From NCBI GenBank assembly GCA_947254705.1, contig CAMYCX010000004.1:1-38922 (forward strand): a DNA stretch of 38,922 nucleotides, in the 5' to 3' direction. A program made the position numbers and the translations under genes. Below are positions 14,767-23,371 of this stretch, piece by piece. A model generated the notes under the pieces. The model saw nothing but the letters and a program-made list of their open reading frames with translations. It made no database searches and was not told the DNA's origin. Every line of letters begins with the position of its first letter. Position 1 is the first letter of the stretch. This DNA comes from an uncultured Veillonellaceae bacterium (lineage in GTDB: Bacteria; Bacillota; Negativicutes; Veillonellales; Negativicoccaceae).

Positions 14767-15400
14767 TTTGCTTTGGCAATCGCTTTACGAAACCGTCTAC
14801 ATGGTCGTCGTTTCGTCCGCATTATCGGCCCTCTTCGGCATTCCGTTGGGCGTGTTGCTGTTGGTTACGGACAAGGGACATATCCTGGAAAATGCCGTCA
14901 TCAACAAACCGCTCGGCGCCATTGTCAATATGCTCCGTTCCGTGCCGTTTATCATCCTGATGGTGGCGATCATTCCGCTCACGCGTCTGATTGCCGGTAC
15001 CTCCATCGGCACGACGGCCGCCTGCGTACCGCTGACGTTGGCCGCGATTCCTTTTGCGGGTCGACTGGTGGAAACATCACTGAAAGAAGTGCCGTTCGGT
15101 CTGATCGAAGCGGCACAGGCGATGGGTGCATCCCCCCTGCAAATCATCCGTAAAGTCCTGATCCCGGAAGCCTTGCCGGCCATCATTGACAACATCACCA
15201 ACGTCATCGTCAACTTGATCAGCTACTCGGCCATGGCCGGTGCCATCGGCGGCGGTGGTCTCGGCGACCTCGCCATTCGCTACGGCTACCAGCGTTTCCG
15301 TGCCGACATCATGCTGCTGACGATCGTCATTCTGATTGTCGTTGTCCAGATCATTCAAAGCTCGGGCAACCTGCTCGCACGACGTGTCAACAAACGATAA
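14747..15400 (+). CDS. metI: Methionine ABC transporter permease
   Basis: 217 residues with five to six membrane segments. It has the MetI-type EAA loop EAAQAMGASPLQIIRKVLIPEALP (near 124, seen in two parts) that docks on MetN. MetI forms the channel for D- and L-methionine. The start ATG at 14747 overlaps metN by 20 bp, so the two are coupled. The usual third gene, the MetQ binding lipoprotein, does not follow; rpmB with its own promoter comes next. MetQ must be encoded elsewhere or replaced. Confidence 0.96.
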   Translation: MSPEIINLLWQSLYETVYMVVVSSALSALFGIPLGVLLLVTDKGHILENAVINKPLGAIVNMLRSVPFIILMVAIIPLTRLIAGTSIGTTAACVPLTLAAIPFAGRLVETSLKEVPFGLIEAAQAMGASPLQIIRKVLIPEALPAIIDNITNVIVNLISYSAMAGAIGGGGLGDLAIRYGYQRFRADIMLLTIVILIVVVQIIQSSGNLLARRVNKR

Positions 15401-15452
15401 CCGGCATATTCGCAGGCGATTTGCTTTTTTTGATCGCCGGCACCGATGCGAC

Positions 15453-15481
15453 TTGCTATTTAAAGGTGCCTATGCTAAAAT
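15453..15481 (+). promoter_or_regulatory. rpmB promoter
   Basis: TTGCTA (15453..15458), a 17-bp spacer and TAAAAT (15476..15481). It lies 42 bp before the rpmB ATG. Upstream, GGCGAT and ATCGCC near 15415..15440 form a weak dyad that may end metI, but the T-run lies in its loop. Confidence 0.65.
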
Positions 15482-15522
15482 ATTAATGTTGCAACCACGG
15501 AATGGCGAGGAGGTGTAGATAC

Positions 15523-15714
15523 ATGGCAAATTATTGCGAAGTTTGCGGCAAGAAAACAGGTAGTGGCATGAATGTCAGCCACTCACACTTAAAAACCAAA
15601 AGACAATGGAAACCCAATATCCAACGCGTTCGTGCGGTGGTTAACGGGAAAGTCAAACGAACGAATGTCTGCACTCGGTGCCTTCGTTCCGGAAAAGTGG
15701 ATCGTGCCGTATAA
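15523..15714 (+). CDS. rpmB: 50S ribosomal protein L28, zinc-binding form
   Basis: 63 residues, the usual bacterial size. The start MANYCEVCGKKTGSGMNVSH is diagnostic. CEVC and CTRC make the four-cysteine zinc ribbon of the C+ form; zinc-regulated C- paralogues lack it. It binds 23S rRNA near the E site. The ATG at 15523 follows GAGGAGGTG. An in-frame upstream ATG at 15502 has no ribosome site and would add seven spurious residues. It is a monocistronic gene with its own promoter and terminator. Confidence 0.98.
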   Translation: MANYCEVCGKKTGSGMNVSHSHLKTKRQWKPNIQRVRAVVNGKVKRTNVCTRCLRSGKVDRAV

Positions 15715-15724
15715 ACAAACCATC

Positions 15725-15752
15725 AAAAAAGACCGCTCAGCGGTCTTTTTTT
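15725..15752. terminator. Bidirectional terminator between rpmB and dgt
   Basis: A6, GACCGC-TCA-GCGGTC, then T7. The convergent genes rpmB and dgt share it. Confidence 0.92.
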
Positions 15753-15768
15753 ATTGCCGAAAACGGCC

Positions 15769-16758
15769 TTATATGTCCCAAAAACGAGGAATGAACAGTT
15801 CTTTATATAAACGTATCGCATAGTGATCGGTCAGGCCGGCAATGTAGTCGACCACCATCGTTTCCGTCACCGCTTTCCCGTGCTGATGCTCATCCGGCAA
15901 TGCCTCCGGATGCGTAAGGTAATATTTGCACAGTGCCTGCACCAGATGATACCCCCGCTCCCGATCGGGAACCAGTGTCGGCGATTGGTACACGCGTTCA
16001 AACATAAATGTCCGAAACTCGTCCATGACCGCTTCCGTTGACGGTGTCATTCGCACGGATGCATAATCCGAAGAGGTCGTAATCACATCCGTTACCATCG
16101 TCGTAATCATTCCCGAGTGAGTCGCACCCAATTCCCGCCGCACCCGTTCCGGCAACTCTTCCGCCCGCAACATGCCGGCCCGTATGGCATCGTCAAAGTC
16201 ATGACTCAAATACGCAATCCGATCGGCATACCGCACAATCTGCCCTTCCAACGTCTGCGCCCGTACTTCTCCGGTATGATGTACGATCCCGTCAAGCACC
16301 GCCGCGGTCAAGTTCAATCCCGCACCGTCTTTTTCGAGTACATCAAGCACACGCAAACTCTGCTCATTGTGATTGAAGTGCCCGATGAGATCACGCAATG
16401 CAAACTCCCCGATATGGCCGAACGGAGTATGTCCCACATCATGGCCGAGTGAAATGGCTTCCGTCAACTCTTCATTCAAATGCAACGCACGAGCAATCGT
16501 GCGGGCAATCTGACTGACTTCGAGCGAATGCGTCATGCGTGTCCGATAATGATCGGCGGGTGCGATATATACCTGTGTTTTATGTTTCAAGCGGCGAAAC
16601 GCTTTGCTGTGCAAAATACGATCCCGATCCCGTTGGTATTCGGTCCGGAGCGGGCATTTTTCTTCGGGGATACGACGAACGGCCTCCCGACTCTTCGCCG
16701 CCGCCGGGGCAAGAAATGTATACTCGCGCGCCTCGTTGTCTTCACGAATTGTCATCAT
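15769..16758 (-). CDS. dgt: dGTP triphosphohydrolase-like HD-domain protein
   Basis: 329 residues. The HD-domain metal ligands appear in order: YRTRMTHSLEV (His near 71), SLGHDVGHTPFGHIGE (HD near 105) and the later Asp in RYADRIAYLSHDFDD. The N-terminal RDRDRILHSKAFRRLKHKTQVY is typical of Dgt. These enzymes hydrolyse dNTPs to deoxynucleosides and triphosphate, adjusting nucleotide pools; substrate preference cannot be read here. The start overlaps the stop of the regulatory-kinase gene (ATGATGA; 16758 or 16755), so it is co-translated with ccpN and its partner. Many Firmicutes place a dgt-like gene between the ccpN pair and dnaG-rpoD, but here the operon ends after it. Confidence 0.93.
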   Translation of the reverse strand: MMTIREDNEAREYTFLAPAAAKSREAVRRIPEEKCPLRTEYQRDRDRILHSKAFRRLKHKTQVYIAPADHYRTRMTHSLEVSQIARTIARALHLNEELTEAISLGHDVGHTPFGHIGEFALRDLIGHFNHNEQSLRVLDVLEKDGAGLNLTAAVLDGIVHHTGEVRAQTLEGQIVRYADRIAYLSHDFDDAIRAGMLRAEELPERVRRELGATHSGMITTMVTDVITTSSDYASVRMTPSTEAVMDEFRTFMFERVYQSPTLVPDRERGYHLVQALCKYYLTHPEALPDEHQHGKAVTETMVVDYIAGLTDHYAIRLYKELFIPRFWDI

Positions 16759-17576
16759 CGACCATGCAATCGTGCGTTGCGTTCCACGATTTCCATTACC
16801 TGGTTGGCCGTTTCTTCGATCGCTTTGCTCGATACGTCAATGACCGGGCAATGCAACTTCCGCATGATTTCCCGTGCATACGCCAACTCTTCATTGATCC
16901 GTTCCACCGCAGCATAGTTGGCACCGTCCGCCAGTCCCATCGTCTTGAGCCGTTCACTGCGGATATAGTTCAGTTTCATCGGATCAATCACCAACCCGAC
17001 AATCTTATACGGCGGCAACTTGAACAATTCTTCCGGCAACGATACCTCCGGTACGAGCGGCAAGTTGGCGACTTTGATGCTCTTATGCGCCAAGTACATC
17101 GACAACGGCGTTTTCGACGTACGCGATACCCCGATGATCACGATATCCGCCTTGAGAAATCCCGCCGGATTTTTTCCGTCGTCGTACTTCACCGCAAACT
17201 CGATCGCTTCCACTTTCTTGAAATAGTCACGGTCCAGCTTGTGCACCATCCCCGGCTGCAAGCGCGGCTTCGTCGTGGCAATCGTACCGACCGCGGACAG
17301 CATCGGTCCGAGAATATCCACCGAACGCACTTCATGCTCGGCGGCCACCTGATCAAAATAATCACGCAACCGTTCCGAAACGATCGTATGGCAGATGATC
17401 CCGTCATTGGCCTTGGCCTCCATCACCGCCTCCGCGATTTGTTGCGTATTGGCGATATACGGAATCCGTACAATATCGATTTCTTCCTTGTCAAATTGGC
17501 TGATGGTGGCCCGTGCCACATTTTCCGCCGTTTCTCCGAGCGAGTCGGACAACACATAAATGGTCGGTACTTTCAT
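16755..17576 (-). CDS. PEP synthase/PPDK regulatory protein (kinase-pyrophosphorylase)
   Basis: 273 residues, DUF299 family. It starts MKVPTIYVLSDSLGETAENV and has the nucleotide loop GVSRTSKTPLSMYLA near 155, both characteristic. These bifunctional enzymes phosphorylate a Thr two residues before the catalytic His of PEP synthase or pyruvate phosphate dikinase, inactivating it, and reverse this by phosphorolysis. The encoded PEP synthase nearby carries the expected target, GGMTCHAS, so it is the likely substrate. Four bases overlap ccpN upstream and four overlap dgt downstream. In Bacillus the homologue YqfL is paired with CcpN and modulates its activity. Confidence 0.94.
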   Translation of the reverse strand: MKVPTIYVLSDSLGETAENVARATISQFDKEEIDIVRIPYIANTQQIAEAVMEAKANDGIICHTIVSERLRDYFDQVAAEHEVRSVDILGPMLSAVGTIATTKPRLQPGMVHKLDRDYFKKVEAIEFAVKYDDGKNPAGFLKADIVIIGVSRTSKTPLSMYLAHKSIKVANLPLVPEVSLPEELFKLPPYKIVGLVIDPMKLNYIRSERLKTMGLADGANYAAVERINEELAYAREIMRKLHCPVIDVSSKAIEETANQVMEIVERNARLHGR

Positions 17577-18220
17577 TCGTTCACTCTCCTTGATCCTTGA
17601 CCGATATCTACAAACAAGCGTGCAATATTTGTCTTGGAAATGCGTCCGCGCACGCGATATTCACGCTTGCCGTCATGCGTCAAAACTTCCACTACCGGCA
17701 AACAGTCGATTTCATGATCGATCATCTTCTGTGCCGCTGACAACACATCGTCTCCCATTTCCGCATAAATCAACCGTCCCGCGCCGGTCATCACCATTCG
17801 GACGGGCATCGTCGTCAATTCCCGCTTGCCCAGCGCCGCTTTCAACAAATCTTTCCGCGATACTAGGCCTTCGAGCGATTCTTCCGTGCCGACAAAAACC
17901 GTACCGACATCTTCCGTAAACATACTGACGATCGCATCATACACCGACGCCTCACCCGCCACGATCACCGGTCGTGAAAGTGCGGTATCCACCAGTAGGG
18001 AGCGAATTTTATCAGCGATGAGATTCGTCGATTCATTGCCGATATAGAAATACCCCAATTTCGGACGTGCATCAAGAATGCCGAGCATCGTCAAAATCGC
18101 CAAATCACTTCTGAGCGCGGCCCGTGTCACATGCAGACGTCGGGCAATCTCGTTCCCCGGAATCGGTCCGTCGGCATGAACCATTTCCGCTATCTTTTCC
18201 TGTCGTTCGGACAATACCAC
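17573..18220 (-). CDS. ccpN: CcpN-type transcriptional repressor (HTH plus CBS pair)
   Basis: 215 residues. A winged-helix HTH at 1 to 60 (LSERQEKIAEMV, then IPGNEIARRLHVTRAALRSD) is followed by two CBS motifs: VIVAGEASVYDAIVSMFTED with VGTVFVG near 85 to 125, and a second from MTGAGRLIYAEMGDDVLSAA to LPVVEV. CcpN in Bacillus represses gluconeogenic genes (gapB, pckA) during growth on sugar, and its CBS domains sense nucleotides. The start is a GTG at 18220 behind GAGGTGA. It lies just after the ppsA terminator, and CcpN-like operators sit on the ppsA promoter, so PEP synthase is the likely local target. Confidence 0.9.
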   Translation of the reverse strand: MVLSERQEKIAEMVHADGPIPGNEIARRLHVTRAALRSDLAILTMLGILDARPKLGYFYIGNESTNLIADKIRSLLVDTALSRPVIVAGEASVYDAIVSMFTEDVGTVFVGTEESLEGLVSRKDLLKAALGKRELTTMPVRMVMTGAGRLIYAEMGDDVLSAAQKMIDHEIDCLPVVEVLTHDGKREYRVRGRISKTNIARLFVDIGQGSRRVNE

Positions 18221-18240
18221 CGTCTCACCTCATCTATACG

Positions 18241-18264
18241 AAAAAAGGGCCCGCCAGGGCCCTT
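18241..18264 (-). terminator. ppsA terminator
   Basis: On the minus strand AAGGGCCC-TGGC-GGGCCC is followed by T6. It separates ppsA from ccpN, 20 bp before the ccpN start. No separate consensus promoter for ccpN is evident in the 51-bp gap, so ccpN may depend on readthrough or on a weak promoter. Confidence 0.85.
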
Positions 18265-18271
18265 GATATCA

Positions 18272-20659
18272 TTACCAGTCCGCTTCGTCGGTCGGATATT
18301 GTAACCCCTTGCCTGTCAATGCGTCCAGCATGATGCGCTGTTCCAACTGCGCCACCATCTTCTTCGTCGCTTTGACCATGTCCGGGTTGACCGAAACGGA
18401 ATCAATACCGCTGCGAATCAGGAACGCGGTAAAGTCCGGATACACACTCGGCGCCTGACCGCAAATCGACACCGTCTTGCCGTCACGATGCGCAACTTCG
18501 ATCAGATGGCGAATCGCACGGCGTACCGCCAAATTACGTTCGTCATAAATATGCGAAACCGTGTCGTTATCCCGATCGCATCCCAGTACCAACATCGTCA
18601 AGTCATTGGAGCCGATGGAATATCCGTCGACAAATTCATTGAACTGATCCGCAAGGATAATGTTGGACGGTACTTCCGCCATCAGCCAGACTTTGAAGTC
18701 AGGGCCGCGGCGCAGCCCTTCTTGCGCCATCAAGTCAACGACCTTGCGTGCTTCATCGACAGTACGGCAGAACGGGATCATGACGTTCAAATTCTTAAAT
18801 CCGTATTCTTCGCGTACTTTTCTCACTGCCGCCAATTCCAGACGGAACGCTTCAATATAAGCCGGGTCATAGTACCGCGATGCGCCGCGCCAACCGAGCA
18901 ATGCACTCGGTTCATACGGTTCGTACTTGTCGCCGCCTTTCAAGTCGCGATATTCGCTCGACTTGAAATCGCTGAAACGCAACGTGACCGGACGCGGTGC
19001 CATGGCCTGGCAGACCTTGCGAATGCCGTCCGCCAAACCGTCAACCACTCGTTCCGGATGTCCGATTTCAATCAAGTACAATGGATGTTCATGAATAAAC
19101 GTTGTCCAGATAAATTCTTCCCGCATCAAACCGATACCATCGCACGGAAGTTTCCCGTATTTTTCCGCCAAATCCGGGTCACCCAGATTCATATATACTT
19201 TTGTACCCGTCGGCGCATAGTATTCTGCCGCCGGTGCCAAGGGACCGCTTTCTTCCTCTTTGGCTACCAAATCTTCTATCAATCCATCATATACGATTCC
19301 GTTCGTCGCGTCAACGGTAATCGTCGCGCCATCGGGGATCGTCGTCGTCGCTTCCGCACCGCGGCTCTTTGTTCCGACAATACAGGGGATCCCGAGCTCA
19401 CGGGACACGATGGACGCATGACATGTCATACCGCCGGCATCCGTTACAATCGCCTTCGCCTTCTTCATCGCCGGTACCCAGTCCGGTGCCGTCATCGTCG
19501 TAATTAAAATTTCGCCTTCCTTAAAGGTATCAATCAATGCCGGATCCAAAATCACATGCGCTTTACCGCCGATGCGTCCCGGACTCGCGGGCAAGCCTTT
19601 GACCAACGGTGTCCGTTCTGTTGTATAGGTATCTGCCACAGCCGTTTCTCCTTTGCCTTCTTTATGTTTTTTCGACCATACCGTTTCCGGACGGGCCTGC
19701 AAAATCTTAATCGAATCGTCGCGTTCATCGACCGCCCATTCGATGTCCATATAACAACCGTAATGTTTTTCAATCGCTTTCGCATAACGTGCCAATTCCT
19801 GCGCCTGCGCATCGGTAATCGACGGTGCCTTCGCCATATCGGCCGGCACCTGCTGTTCTTCGACTCCGCTGCCCGGCTTGCGTGTCAACATGACCGGTTT
19901 TTCATTGATGACCTTATCGGTAATCGCCAGCGTTTCTTTTTCGATAATAAAATTATCCGGCGTCACCGTTCCCTGCACGACATATTCACCGAGGCCCCAC
20001 GCGCCTTCAATCATGATGTTTTTGTCGCTGCCCGTCGCCAAATCAACGGTAAACATTACCCCCGAGGCCTTCGAGAAAACCATCATCTGTACGACTGCCG
20101 AGAGGGCTACTTCCATATGGTCAAACCCTTGCTTGACGCGATAATATACCGCACGATCCGTAAAAGTTGATGCATAGCATTCCTTCACCCGCGCGATCAC
20201 TTCATCCGCTCCGTGTACGTTCAAATATGTGTCCTGCTGACCGGCAAAGCTGGCATCCGGCAAGTCTTCCGCCGTCGCACTGGAACGCACGGCAACAAAC
20301 GGTTCCGCTTCATGAACTTTTTCGGCCAATTCCGCATATGCTTTACGAATGGTGTCTGCCACATCCTTCGGCATCTTCGCTTCCATGATGGCTTCACGGA
20401 TCTTCGCGCAAACATCGCGCAGCTGCACCGAATCTTCGACATCGGTCAGCTCACCGATCAATTTTTCCACGCGCGCTTCTACGCCCGACTCCTGCATAAA
20501 TGTCCGATATGCATGTGCCGTCGTGGCAAAGCCGTACGGTACCGGCACCTTTGTCTGTGATGTCATTTCACCCAGCGACGACGACTTCCCGCCGACCAAG
20601 TTCACATCCTCACGACGCAACTGTTCAAACCACAATACATACGCCTGTTCTCGTTCCAT
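18272..20659 (-). CDS. ppsA: Phosphoenolpyruvate synthase
   Basis: 795 residues, the usual length. The N-terminal ATP-binding domain (to about 340) contains NLVGGKSSSLGEM and AVRSSATAEDLPDASFAGQQ. The swivelling phosphohistidine domain (about 380 to 460) has GGMTCHASIVSRELG with the catalytic His and the regulatory Thr. The C-terminal PEP barrel ends with GSNDLTM and the active-site Cys in SICGQAPS. It converts pyruvate, ATP and water to PEP, AMP and phosphate, opening gluconeogenesis from lactate or pyruvate. GGAGG precedes the ATG at 20659. The promoter carries a paired CcpN-like operator, and the regulatory kinase is encoded two genes on, so both transcriptional and post-translational control are expected. 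Confidence 0.96.
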   Translation of the reverse strand: MEREQAYVLWFEQLRREDVNLVGGKSSSLGEMTSQTKVPVPYGFATTAHAYRTFMQESGVEARVEKLIGELTDVEDSVQLRDVCAKIREAIMEAKMPKDVADTIRKAYAELAEKVHEAEPFVAVRSSATAEDLPDASFAGQQDTYLNVHGADEVIARVKECYASTFTDRAVYYRVKQGFDHMEVALSAVVQMMVFSKASGVMFTVDLATGSDKNIMIEGAWGLGEYVVQGTVTPDNFIIEKETLAITDKVINEKPVMLTRKPGSGVEEQQVPADMAKAPSITDAQAQELARYAKAIEKHYGCYMDIEWAVDERDDSIKILQARPETVWSKKHKEGKGETAVADTYTTERTPLVKGLPASPGRIGGKAHVILDPALIDTFKEGEILITTMTAPDWVPAMKKAKAIVTDAGGMTCHASIVSRELGIPCIVGTKSRGAEATTTIPDGATITVDATNGIVYDGLIEDLVAKEEESGPLAPAAEYYAPTGTKVYMNLGDPDLAEKYGKLPCDGIGLMREEFIWTTFIHEHPLYLIEIGHPERVVDGLADGIRKVCQAMAPRPVTLRFSDFKSSEYRDLKGGDKYEPYEPSALLGWRGASRYYDPAYIEAFRLELAAVRKVREEYGFKNLNVMIPFCRTVDEARKVVDLMAQEGLRRGPDFKVWLMAEVPSNIILADQFNEFVDGYSIGSNDLTMLVLGCDRDNDTVSHIYDERNLAVRRAIRHLIEVAHRDGKTVSICGQAPSVYPDFTAFLIRSGIDSVSVNPDMVKATKKMVAQLEQRIMLDALTGKGLQYPTDEADW

Positions 20660-20697
20660 TGCGATCCTCCTTCGGATACCTCATCCCTCGTTCATGG

Positions 20698-20730
20698 TAT
20701 ACTATATAACCAACTTACCTATATAGTATA
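20698..20730. promoter_or_regulatory. Paired CcpN-like operator on the ppsA promoter
   Basis: TATACTATATA occurs at 20698..20708 on the plus strand and again, inverted, at 20720..20730. The arms are identical over 11 bp and their centres are 22 bp apart, two helical turns. Each arm matches 10 of 11 positions of the Bacillus CcpN consensus TRTGHYATAYW. One arm covers the -10 region; the other lies just downstream of the predicted start. The ccpN gene follows ppsA. Confidence 0.7.
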
Positions 20731-20751
20731 TCCTATTTGTGGTGATGTCAA
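20723..20751 (-). promoter_or_regulatory. ppsA promoter
   Basis: Minus strand: TTGACA at 20746..20751, then either TACTAT (20723..20728, 17-bp spacer) or TATACT (20725..20730, 15-bp spacer) as the -10. Both lie inside the inverted operator arm. Confidence 0.75.
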
Positions 20752-20796
20752 GACTGCATGAAAATTTTCGCCCCGTATGTTTTCTGTAAAACAAAC

Positions 20797-20820
20797 AAGC
20801 GACCACCTTCGTGGTCGCTT
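20797..20820 (-). terminator. tyrS terminator
   Basis: Stem AAGCGACCAC with its complement around a four-base loop, followed on the minus strand by GTTTGTTTT. Confidence 0.8.
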
Positions 20821-20827
20821 GGTCGCA

Positions 20828-22030
20828 TTATTGAATCGCAATCCGTCTGTATTTCCGTTTTCCTACTTGCAGCACATCGTCCGCGGCCAACGTGATCGTT
20901 TCTTCGGTCACCTTTTCGCCGTTGACCCGCACTGCTCCTTGGGCAATCGCCCGCTTCGCATCACTGTTGCTTGAAGCCATGTCGGCATCCTGCAAGAGTT
21001 GCGGCAACCAGACTTCGCCGGCCGGCACGGTGAGTATTTCCATATCCGTCGGCAAATCACCTTGCTGAAAAACCCGTACAAATTCCGCTTGGGCTTCGTC
21101 CGCCGCTGCCGGACCGTGGTACAAATTGACAATTTCCCAGGCTAAACGCATCTTCGCATCACGCGGGTGCAAGCGGCCGCTTTCCAAGTCCGCCGCCATT
21201 TGTTTCTGCTCGTCCGCCGGAACGTCCGTCACCAGCATATAGTAACGCATCATCAACGCGTCGGGAATCGACATGGATTTGCCGAACATCTCTTTGGGAT
21301 CTTCGTCAATGCCGATATAATTCCCGAGCGACTTGCTCATTTTTTGGACACCGTCCAACCCTTCCAACAACGGCATCGTGATGACCAACTGCGGGTCCAT
21401 TCCCGATTCACTCTGCAAATGCCGTCCCACGATCAGGTTAAACGTCTGGTCCGTACCGCCGAACTCGATATCCGCTTTCGTTGCAATGGAATCGTAGCCC
21501 TGCATCAGCGGATACATAAATTCATGAATGGAAATCGGCCGTTCTTCTTCCATACGTTTACGAAAATCATCCCGTTCCAACATCCGTGCTACCGTATACT
21601 TGGCCGCCAACGTCAATACATCGGCGAAGTTCATCTTACTAAGCCATTCGCTGTTGAAATGAACTTCGGTTTTATCCCGGTCCAAAATCTTGAAGATCTG
21701 TATTTCATACGTCCGTGCATTCGCCAAAACCTGCTCTTCCGAAAGCGGTTTTCGCGCGACACTCTTTCCGGAGGGATCGCCGATTCTGCCCGTAAAGTCA
21801 CCGATAATCAGTACAATCCGATGCCCCATATCCTGAAACTGCTTCAACTTGCGCAGCACCACCGTGTGTCCCAAGTGAATATCGGGTGCGGACGGATCCA
21901 GGCCGAGTTTCACCCGCAGCGGTCGCTGTTCTTTCGCCGCTTGCTCCAACTTTTGACGCAATCCGCCCGCCGGTAAAATTTCCGCCGTGCCGAATTCCAA
22001 TTGCGCCAGCTGTTCATCGATTGAACGCAT
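20828..22030 (-). CDS. tyrS: Tyrosyl-tRNA synthetase, KMSKS (TyrZ-like) type
   Basis: 400 residues. The class I signatures are HLGH (in PSAPDIHLGHTVVLRKL, near 50) and KMSKS (in VQKMSKSLGNY, near 235). The KMSKS form, rather than KFGKT, places it with the TyrZ group. The C-terminal 65 residues are an S4 RNA-binding domain (SNSDAKRAIAQGAVRVNGEK). It charges tRNA-Tyr. The start at 22030 is set by GGAGG eight bases upstream; the longer frame to 22060 lacks a site. No T-box leader fits in the 62-bp gap after nhaA. A TATAAT lies at 22063..22068 (minus strand) without a good -35. Confidence 0.96.
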   Translation of the reverse strand: MRSIDEQLAQLEFGTAEILPAGGLRQKLEQAAKEQRPLRVKLGLDPSAPDIHLGHTVVLRKLKQFQDMGHRIVLIIGDFTGRIGDPSGKSVARKPLSEEQVLANARTYEIQIFKILDRDKTEVHFNSEWLSKMNFADVLTLAAKYTVARMLERDDFRKRMEEERPISIHEFMYPLMQGYDSIATKADIEFGGTDQTFNLIVGRHLQSESGMDPQLVITMPLLEGLDGVQKMSKSLGNYIGIDEDPKEMFGKSMSIPDALMMRYYMLVTDVPADEQKQMAADLESGRLHPRDAKMRLAWEIVNLYHGPAAADEAQAEFVRVFQQGDLPTDMEILTVPAGEVWLPQLLQDADMASSNSDAKRAIAQGAVRVNGEKVTEETITLAADDVLQVGKRKYRRIAIQ

Positions 22031-22092
22031 GTTTGTTCCTCCTTTAATTAATATTAGCATTGATTATATCACAATTAATTGCACTTTGCCCG

Positions 22093-23268
22093 CTATGCCG
22101 CCACATGCTCCGTCTTACCCGGCCGCGTACCGTAACGCAGCCACAAATAACCGACCGTCCCGGAGAGAAGCGAACCTACGAAAACACCGACTTTCGCGTG
22201 ATCTTGCCACTCCGGCACACCGAAGGCCAGCATAGTAATAAAAAGGCTCATCGTAAAACCGATACCGCACAGCATCGACACGCCGTAGACCTTACCCCAT
22301 GACGCTCCCTTCGGCATCGCGACCCAACCGACCTTGACCAATACATAGACAGTCAGGAATATCCCGAGTTGCTTGCCCAAAAACAGGCCCGACGCCACAC
22401 CGAATACGATCGGATCACGCCATACCTCCGTCGTCATGCCGACAAAACTTACCCCCGCATTCGCAAAACCGAATATCGGCAAAATCAAGTACGTCACGGG
22501 AACCGCCAACGCATGCTCCCAATCCGTCAGCGGTGTTTTTTTTACGCCGCCCGAAGTAGTTCCTTGCAGCGGTACGGCCATCGCCAGCAGCACCCCCGCC
22601 AAGGTCGCATGAATCCCCGACTTGAGCATGCAGAACCACAACACAAAACCCAGCAGGATATAGGGAATCGGTCGTACTACCCGCCGCTGATCCATTCCCA
22701 GCAAGATAACGAACACCACCGCCGACACGGCCAAATATCCCCATTCCAAGCCGCCGGAATAGAAAAAGGCAATGATCAATATTGCCAGTAAATCATCAAT
22801 AATCGCCAACGCCGTCACAAAAATCTTCAACGACAACGGCACCCGCCGGCCGAGCAACGCCACCGCGCCCAATACAAAAGCGATATCCGTCGCCGCCGGA
22901 ATGGCCCAACCGCGCAACGTCGCCGGAGTATTCCAGTTGCAAACGATATAAATCAACGCCGGCATCATCAATCCGAAAAACGCGGCCAATCCGGGTAAAA
23001 TTCGCTGCGACGGTTTCTGTAATTCACCGACACGGATTTCCCGTTTGATCTCCAACCCGACCTGCAAAAAGAAAATCGCCATCAGAAAATCATTAATCCA
23101 ATGAAGCATGTGCAAGCCGGCTACGTCCCACTCTAAAAAGGAAAAATACGCCCCTGCCCAAGGGCTGTTCGCGATAACCAATCCGATGAAGGAAGCGGCC
23201 ATCAAAATCAATCCGCCCTTCACACCCGATTCCACCACATCTCCGTCAAACTGCGCATGTGCTGCCAT
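22093..23268 (-). CDS. nhaA: Na+/H+ antiporter NhaA
   Basis: 391 residues with about twelve membrane helices. The ion-binding pair Asp-Asp is in ALAIIDDLLAILIIAFFYSG (near 160 of the alignment), and the signature NDFLMAIFFLQVGLEIKREI lies near 65, both typical of NhaA. It exchanges external protons for internal sodium, supporting pH and salt homeostasis. The ATG at 23268 follows AAAGGAG. It is transcribed towards tyrS, 62 bp upstream of it; whether they are co-transcribed is uncertain. It is divergent from the TPR lipoprotein gene. Confidence 0.97.
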   Translation of the reverse strand: MAAHAQFDGDVVESGVKGGLILMAASFIGLVIANSPWAGAYFSFLEWDVAGLHMLHWINDFLMAIFFLQVGLEIKREIRVGELQKPSQRILPGLAAFFGLMMPALIYIVCNWNTPATLRGWAIPAATDIAFVLGAVALLGRRVPLSLKIFVTALAIIDDLLAILIIAFFYSGGLEWGYLAVSAVVFVILLGMDQRRVVRPIPYILLGFVLWFCMLKSGIHATLAGVLLAMAVPLQGTTSGGVKKTPLTDWEHALAVPVTYLILPIFGFANAGVSFVGMTTEVWRDPIVFGVASGLFLGKQLGIFLTVYVLVKVGWVAMPKGASWGKVYGVSMLCGIGFTMSLFITMLAFGVPEWQDHAKVGVFVGSLLSGTVGYLWLRYGTRPGKTEHVAA

Positions 23269-23320
23269 GCCTTCGCTCCTTTCCTGTATCCGTTCACTTT
23301 CCCCGCCACGGCGCCGCGAC

Positions 23321-23349
23321 TTGCACGAGTGCCGTCAGGCCCGTATACT
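23321..23349 (+). promoter_or_regulatory. Promoter of the TPR lipoprotein gene
   Basis: TTGCAC (23321..23326), a 17-bp spacer and TATACT (23344..23349). Confidence 0.7.
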
Positions 23350-23371
23350 GGTAACCGAGGAGGGAATCATT

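Noticed and set aside
15410..15442. Terminator after metI
   Set aside because: The GGCGAT/ATCGCC dyad has its T-run in the loop rather than after the stem, so it is not a normal intrinsic terminator.
22031..22092. T-box leader for tyrS
   Set aside because: The gap after nhaA is only 62 bp and lacks the T-box sequence and terminator.
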